Shown here: positions 60,602-64,000 of the stretch, piece after piece
Layout of the letters: each line of letters opens with the position of its first letter
Numbering within the stretch: the stretch's first letter is position 1
NCBI RefSeq assembly: GCF_900104175.1
Contig: NZ_FNIX01000015.1
Location: forward strand, 1 to 64,000
Reading direction: 5' to 3'
From: Lentzea jiangxiensis
Lineage (GTDB): Bacteria > Actinomycetota > Actinomycetes > Mycobacteriales > Pseudonocardiaceae
Length of the DNA stretch: 64,000 nucleotides
Made by a program: the position numbers and the translations under genes
Notes under the pieces: generated by a model
What the model was told of the DNA's origin: nothing
The model's input: only the letters and a program-made list of their open reading frames with translations
Databases searched by the model: none

Positions 60602-61126
60602 TCAGACGCCGAGCAGCACGCTGCCCGCGGCGTTCGGGTCCGAGCTCAGCAGCATCTCCCTCGTCGCCTTGTTCCACTCCTCCTTGGTGATGTGTCCGTC
60701 GCCGTCCGTGTCGAGCTTCTGGAACGCGGCGTGCACGTCGCCGCCGGCAATGCCGTCCCGCCTCAGCGCGTGGGCGAGTTCCTCTTCGGTGACCCGGCCG
60801 TCGCCGTCCGAATCGATGATCTTGAAGAAGGAATCGTTCATCGAGACGTAGATCTGCTCCACCGTGTCGTTGTCGATCGCCGCGACGTACTCCTCCCTGG
60901 TGATCACCCGGTTGCCGTCGGCGTCGGCGTGGTTCAGCTGCCGCCACAGAGCGGCGCCCGACTCGTGGATGTCACGGGCCTGCGGTGAGTCCGGCGGCAC
61001 CTGGAAATCGGTGAGGAATCCGCTGATGTGTGCCTGGATGTCGCTCTCGTCGATCGCTCCGTCGTTATTCCTGTCGAGTTTGGAGAACAGCATGTCGCGC
61101 TTTTGCTCTTGCAGGCTCGAGGTCAT
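60602..61126 (-). CDS. Four-EF-hand calcium-binding protein (calerythrin-like)
   Basis: This 174-residue acidic protein has four EF-hand loops: DRNNDGAIDESD, DADGNRVITREE, DSDGDGRVTEEE and DTDGDGHITKEE. Loops 2-4 have all usual calcium ligands; loop 1 ends in Asp rather than Glu. There is no signal peptide. The ATG has AAGGAGC seven bases upstream. Similar cytoplasmic EF-hand proteins are common in actinomycetes. No link to the neighbouring biosynthetic genes is evident, apart from sharing the strand of the radical SAM gene. Confidence 0.92.
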   Translation of the reverse strand: MTSSLQEQKRDMLFSKLDRNNDGAIDESDIQAHISGFLTDFQVPPDSPQARDIHESGAALWRQLNHADADGNRVITREEYVAAIDNDTVEQIYVSMNDSFFKIIDSDGDGRVTEEELAHALRRDGIAGGDVHAAFQKLDTDGDGHITKEEWNKATREMLLSSDPNAAGSVLLGV

Positions 61127-61796
61127 GGTTCTGCTCCTTGCCGTCGGGTTGGGATTCATATCGGTTCGTTGAGGTCGAACTCGGCAACGTCCACCTCGTG
61201 TATACCGCCCGGCGTGCCGGACCGGGCGGTCAGTCACCCTGTGGGGACGGGAATGTGCCCATACAGCTGTAGTTCTGCCGGAGTGCGTCGCTGAGGGCGG
61301 TAATCGGATCAGTGCTGCGCACGTACCCGGTTTCGTCTTTTACGAGGTCTGACGGACGTTGCCGTCGCGCTCGGTCGACTGTTCTCGTCCGTTTCGATGG
61401 AGATGTACTGGAGTCGCCGTGAGTGATGATCCGTACCCAGACGAGTATTGCTTTTTTCGCTCAATGGGGTTGTCACGTGCATGGAGCACTGCGCCCGTCA
61501 CGCGGAGCCTCCATCCTGCTCATGGTCGCGAGATCGACGTCCGGCGCCGCAGCTCCAGCCGTCCTGGGACGTGGTGCCTCCGCGCCCGTGACGAGTTCGC
61601 CCTCTGCTGATGCGGGCAGTCCGACGTCGGCAGCCATGGGTCGTGGCACGAACAGCATTGGAGGTTCGATGGCAGCGAAGCTGCGTGCGATACCGGGTTC
61701 TCTTCCCGTCCTGCCCGCGTCCCGCCGTTCCGCGTCGACCGCTGTGGCCGCCGGATGAGCTCAGGACTCGATGCGGCTCCACGGGGTGACGACGCG
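61127..61796. other. Intergenic region before the NRPS
   Basis: This 670-base gap separates the divergent EF-hand and NRPS genes and must contain both promoters. Open frames on either strand show no domain. I could not assign promoter boxes with confidence. Confidence 0.5.
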
Positions 61797-64000
61797 ATGA
61801 TCGGCACCACCTCCTTTCCCCGGTCGAAGGAGTTCCAGCCAGGTGAGGCGTGGCCGCGCGACATCGCCGACGTGTGTGAGCGCATCTGCCAGCTGACCGG
61901 ACTGCGCCGCGACCAGGTCACCGAGGACGCCGACCTCGTAGCCCTCGGCGTCGACTCGATCTTCGTGTTGCGGATGGCGGCCCTGCTGCGCAGGCACGGC
62001 GTGCGGGTCGGATCCGGTGAGCTGGCGGCACAACCGACCCCGGCGGCCTGGTGGGCGGTCATCCGGCGGAGCCGGCTGCAGGAGCCGGCACCGCGGCCCG
62101 CACCCGTGCAGGCCGTGGACGAGTCGGCGCCGTTCCCGCTCGCCACGATGCAGCACGCGTTCTGGCTCGGCCGATCGCCCGGCCAGGAACTCGGCGGTGT
62201 CGCCGCGCACTTCTACACCGAGTTCGAGACCCGTGCGGGTGAGGGCGTCGACCCCGCCCGGCTCGCAAGCGCGGTGCGTGCGGTGGTCGAGCGGCACGGC
62301 ATGCTGCGGGTCAGAGTGGGCGCGGACGGGATGCAGCGCATCGACGAGCGCGGGAACTGGCCCGGTCTCACCCTCCACGACCTGCGCGACCTCCCGGACG
62401 GCCAGGTGGAGGCGCGGCTGGCGGAAATCCGCACCAGGCTGTCGAACCGGGTCGTGGACCTCGCCGGGGGCAGGGTGCTCGACGTCGAACTGTCGCTGCT
62501 GGCCTCCGGGGGCAGCCGGATGCACCTGAACCTGGAAATGGTGGCGGCGGACGCGCTGAGCCTGCGCAACGTCCTCGCGGACCTCGCGCACCTGTACCAG
62601 GCGCCGCACGACCCGCTGCCGCCACTGCGCTGCAGCTACCCCCGCTATCTCGCCGAACGCGCGGCGGTGCGCCGCGGCACGAGAGAGCAAGCGCGCGCTT
62701 GGTGGAGTCACCGGCTACCGGAGCTGCCAGGCCCGCCCGCCTTGCCGGTGCGCTCCGGGGAGGGCGACACCGGCGCCTTCACCCGTCGCCACCACCGGCT
62801 TTCCGCTGATGACACCGCAAAGCTGCGGGAACGGGCCGGGGCACACCGTCTGACGCCGGCCGCCGTGCTCGCGGCGGCGTTCGCCGAGACCGTCGCGGCG
62901 TGGAGCGCGGTGGACAGGTTCCTGCTGAACCTGCCCGTGTTCGACCGGGAGCCGCTGCACGAGGACGTGGACAAGCTCGTCGGTGATTTCTCCAGCTCGA
63001 TCCTGCTCGACGTGGACATGTCCGGTCCGTTGTCCTTCGCCGAACGGGCACACGGGGTGCAGGCGCGGTTGCGGGAGACGCTCGGCCAGGCCGGGTACAC
63101 CGGCGTCGAGGTGCTGCGCGACCTGAGCAGGCTCAACGGTGGCGAACGCGTGCTCGCCCCGGTGGTCTACACCAGCGCGCTGGGTCTGGGCGAACTGTTC
63201 GACGCCGAGGTGCGGCGCTGTTTCGGCGAGCCGTGCTGGACGGGCTCCCAGGCGCCACAGGTGTGGCTCGACGCCCAGGTCACGGAGTTCGACGGTGGGA
63301 TTCTCGTGAACTGGGACGCCCGTGACCGGATCTTCCCGGCGGGGGTGCTCGACGCGATGTTCGACGCCTACGTCGGTCTGGTCCGCGGCCTGCTCGACGG
63401 CGCCGCACGGTGGAACGAACCGGTTCCGTCGATGCTGCCGCTGCGGCAACGCGCGGTGCGGGAACGGGTCAACCGCACGGCGGAAGCCTCTGCCGGCACC
63501 CCGCTCCACGAGCGCTTCTTCGCCCACGCACGGGCTGTGCCGGACCGTGAGGCGCTGTTGTGGGACCAGGACGGCTCGATGACCTATGGGGAGTTGGCCA
63601 CCAGGGCGCTGCGGGTCGCGCGACTGCTGCGCGCACAGGGCGTGGAAGTGGGCGACAGCGTCGGCGTCACCGTGCCCAAAGGCGTGGCACAGGTGGTGGC
63701 GGTGCTCGGTGTGCTGGCGGCCGGAGCCACCTACGTGCCGTCCGGTGTGGACGTTCCTCCGGCACGGCGGGCCGCCGTGCACCTCGCCGCAGGGGTGCGG
63801 TTCGTGCTCGTCGACCGGGCGACGGCGGTGACGGCGGCGGGTTCGACCGGCCCGGAACCGTTGGTGCTGGAGGATTCCGCCGCGTACGAACCGATGGCCG
63901 CGCCGGTGCCGGTCGATCCCGGCTCGCTGATGTACGTGATCTTCACGTCCGGCTCGACGGGGGTGCCCAAGGGAGTGGAGGTGTCGCACCGGGCGGTGGC
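61797..64000 (+). CDS. NRPS, carrier - cyclisation - adenylation (incomplete, runs off the window)
   Basis: The visible 734 residues start with a carrier domain (LGVDSI, Ser54) of the kind found at the front of aryl-capped siderophore and thiazoline synthetases. A heterocyclisation domain follows from about residue 110: FPLATMQHAFWLGR, ExxxxDxxS in place of the usual DxxxxDxxS (Glu247, Asp252, Ser255), LNLPVFDREPLHEDVDKLVG and QAPQVWLDAQV. The adenylation domain starts near 560 (LTYGELA-like MTYGELA; FTSGSTGVPKG near 716) and is cut by the window edge, so its substrate code is not visible. Cyclisation domains normally take Cys, Ser or Thr. The ATG has GGGGTG eight bases upstream; an in-frame ATG at 61755 is less likely. 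Confidence 0.9.
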   Translation, partial: MIGTTSFPRSKEFQPGEAWPRDIADVCERICQLTGLRRDQVTEDADLVALGVDSIFVLRMAALLRRHGVRVGSGELAAQPTPAAWWAVIRRSRLQEPAPRPAPVQAVDESAPFPLATMQHAFWLGRSPGQELGGVAAHFYTEFETRAGEGVDPARLASAVRAVVERHGMLRVRVGADGMQRIDERGNWPGLTLHDLRDLPDGQVEARLAEIRTRLSNRVVDLAGGRVLDVELSLLASGGSRMHLNLEMVAADALSLRNVLADLAHLYQAPHDPLPPLRCSYPRYLAERAAVRRGTREQARAWWSHRLPELPGPPALPVRSGEGDTGAFTRRHHRLSADDTAKLRERAGAHRLTPAAVLAAAFAETVAAWSAVDRFLLNLPVFDREPLHEDVDKLVGDFSSSILLDVDMSGPLSFAERAHGVQARLRETLGQAGYTGVEVLRDLSRLNGGERVLAPVVYTSALGLGELFDAEVRRCFGEPCWTGSQAPQVWLDAQVTEFDGGILVNWDARDRIFPAGVLDAMFDAYVGLVRGLLDGAARWNEPVPSMLPLRQRAVRERVNRTAEASAGTPLHERFFAHARAVPDREALLWDQDGSMTYGELATRALRVARLLRAQGVEVGDSVGVTVPKGVAQVVAVLGVLAAGATYVPSGVDVPPARRAAVHLAAGVRFVLVDRATAVTAAGSTGPEPLVLEDSAAYEPMAAPVPVDPGSLMYVIFTSGSTGVPKGVEVSHRAV

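Overview
The window is very GC-rich DNA with many GTG starts, four-base stop/start overlaps, modular polyketide and peptide synthetases, and NB-ARC/TPR and IclR regulators. This points to a filamentous actinomycete, probably of the Pseudonocardiales (Saccharothrix/Lentzea/Actinosynnema-like); the family-level guess is inference. Most of the window is specialised metabolism, either one large patchwork cluster or two or three clusters placed side by side.

Region 1 (0.4-19.8 kb) is a short type I polyketide line: a divergent pair of transcripts encoding PKS1 (KSQ-AT-ACP loading module plus KS-AT-KR-ACP), PKS2 (KS-AT-DH-KR-ACP) and PKS3 (KS-dead AT-DH-ACP-SDR). A free-standing acyltransferase and an IclR regulator follow. 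PKS3 has lost its AT active site, so the discrete acyltransferase next door probably loads it in trans. Read collinearly, the line would give a propionate-started C9 chain such as a 7-hydroxynona-2,4-dienoyl thioester. No thioesterase is seen.

Region 2 (19.8-31.2 kb) is a regulatory and remnant zone. It holds two decayed IclR genes in tandem, a secreted FnIII protein, a decayed NB-ARC/TPR gene, an alpha/beta hydrolase, a shortened CoaD paralogue, an intact NB-ARC/TPR gene, and a membrane M50 protease paired with an internally duplicated Asp/Ala-rich protein. A 53-54 bp element recurs here three times, with a fourth weaker copy.

Region 3 (31.6-56.4 kb) looks like a peptide-type pathway built on two unusual amino acids. 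On the minus strand, a GHMP (threonine) kinase, an argininosuccinate-lyase homologue and a cysteine-synthase-like domain form the 2,3-diaminobutyrate set, next to an A-PCP-TE synthetase whose pocket suits a diamino acid. On the plus strand are papA, papB and papC for 4-aminophenylalanine, plus a dedicated DAHP synthase for precursor supply. Three further acid-activating or ligating enzymes, an alpha-oxoamine synthase, a PrmC-like methyltransferase, an exported amidohydrolase, an MFS exporter, a GNAT enzyme and an AraC regulator complete it. Two gene fusions stand out: PLP enzyme/ATP-grasp/DAHP synthase in one chain, and PapC/alpha-oxoamine synthase in one chain.

Region 4 (57-64 kb) holds insertion-sequence debris, a cobalamin-type radical SAM enzyme, a four-EF-hand protein, and the start of a carrier-cyclisation-adenylation synthetase that runs off the right edge. 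All functions are read from motifs and context by eye; no database search was run.
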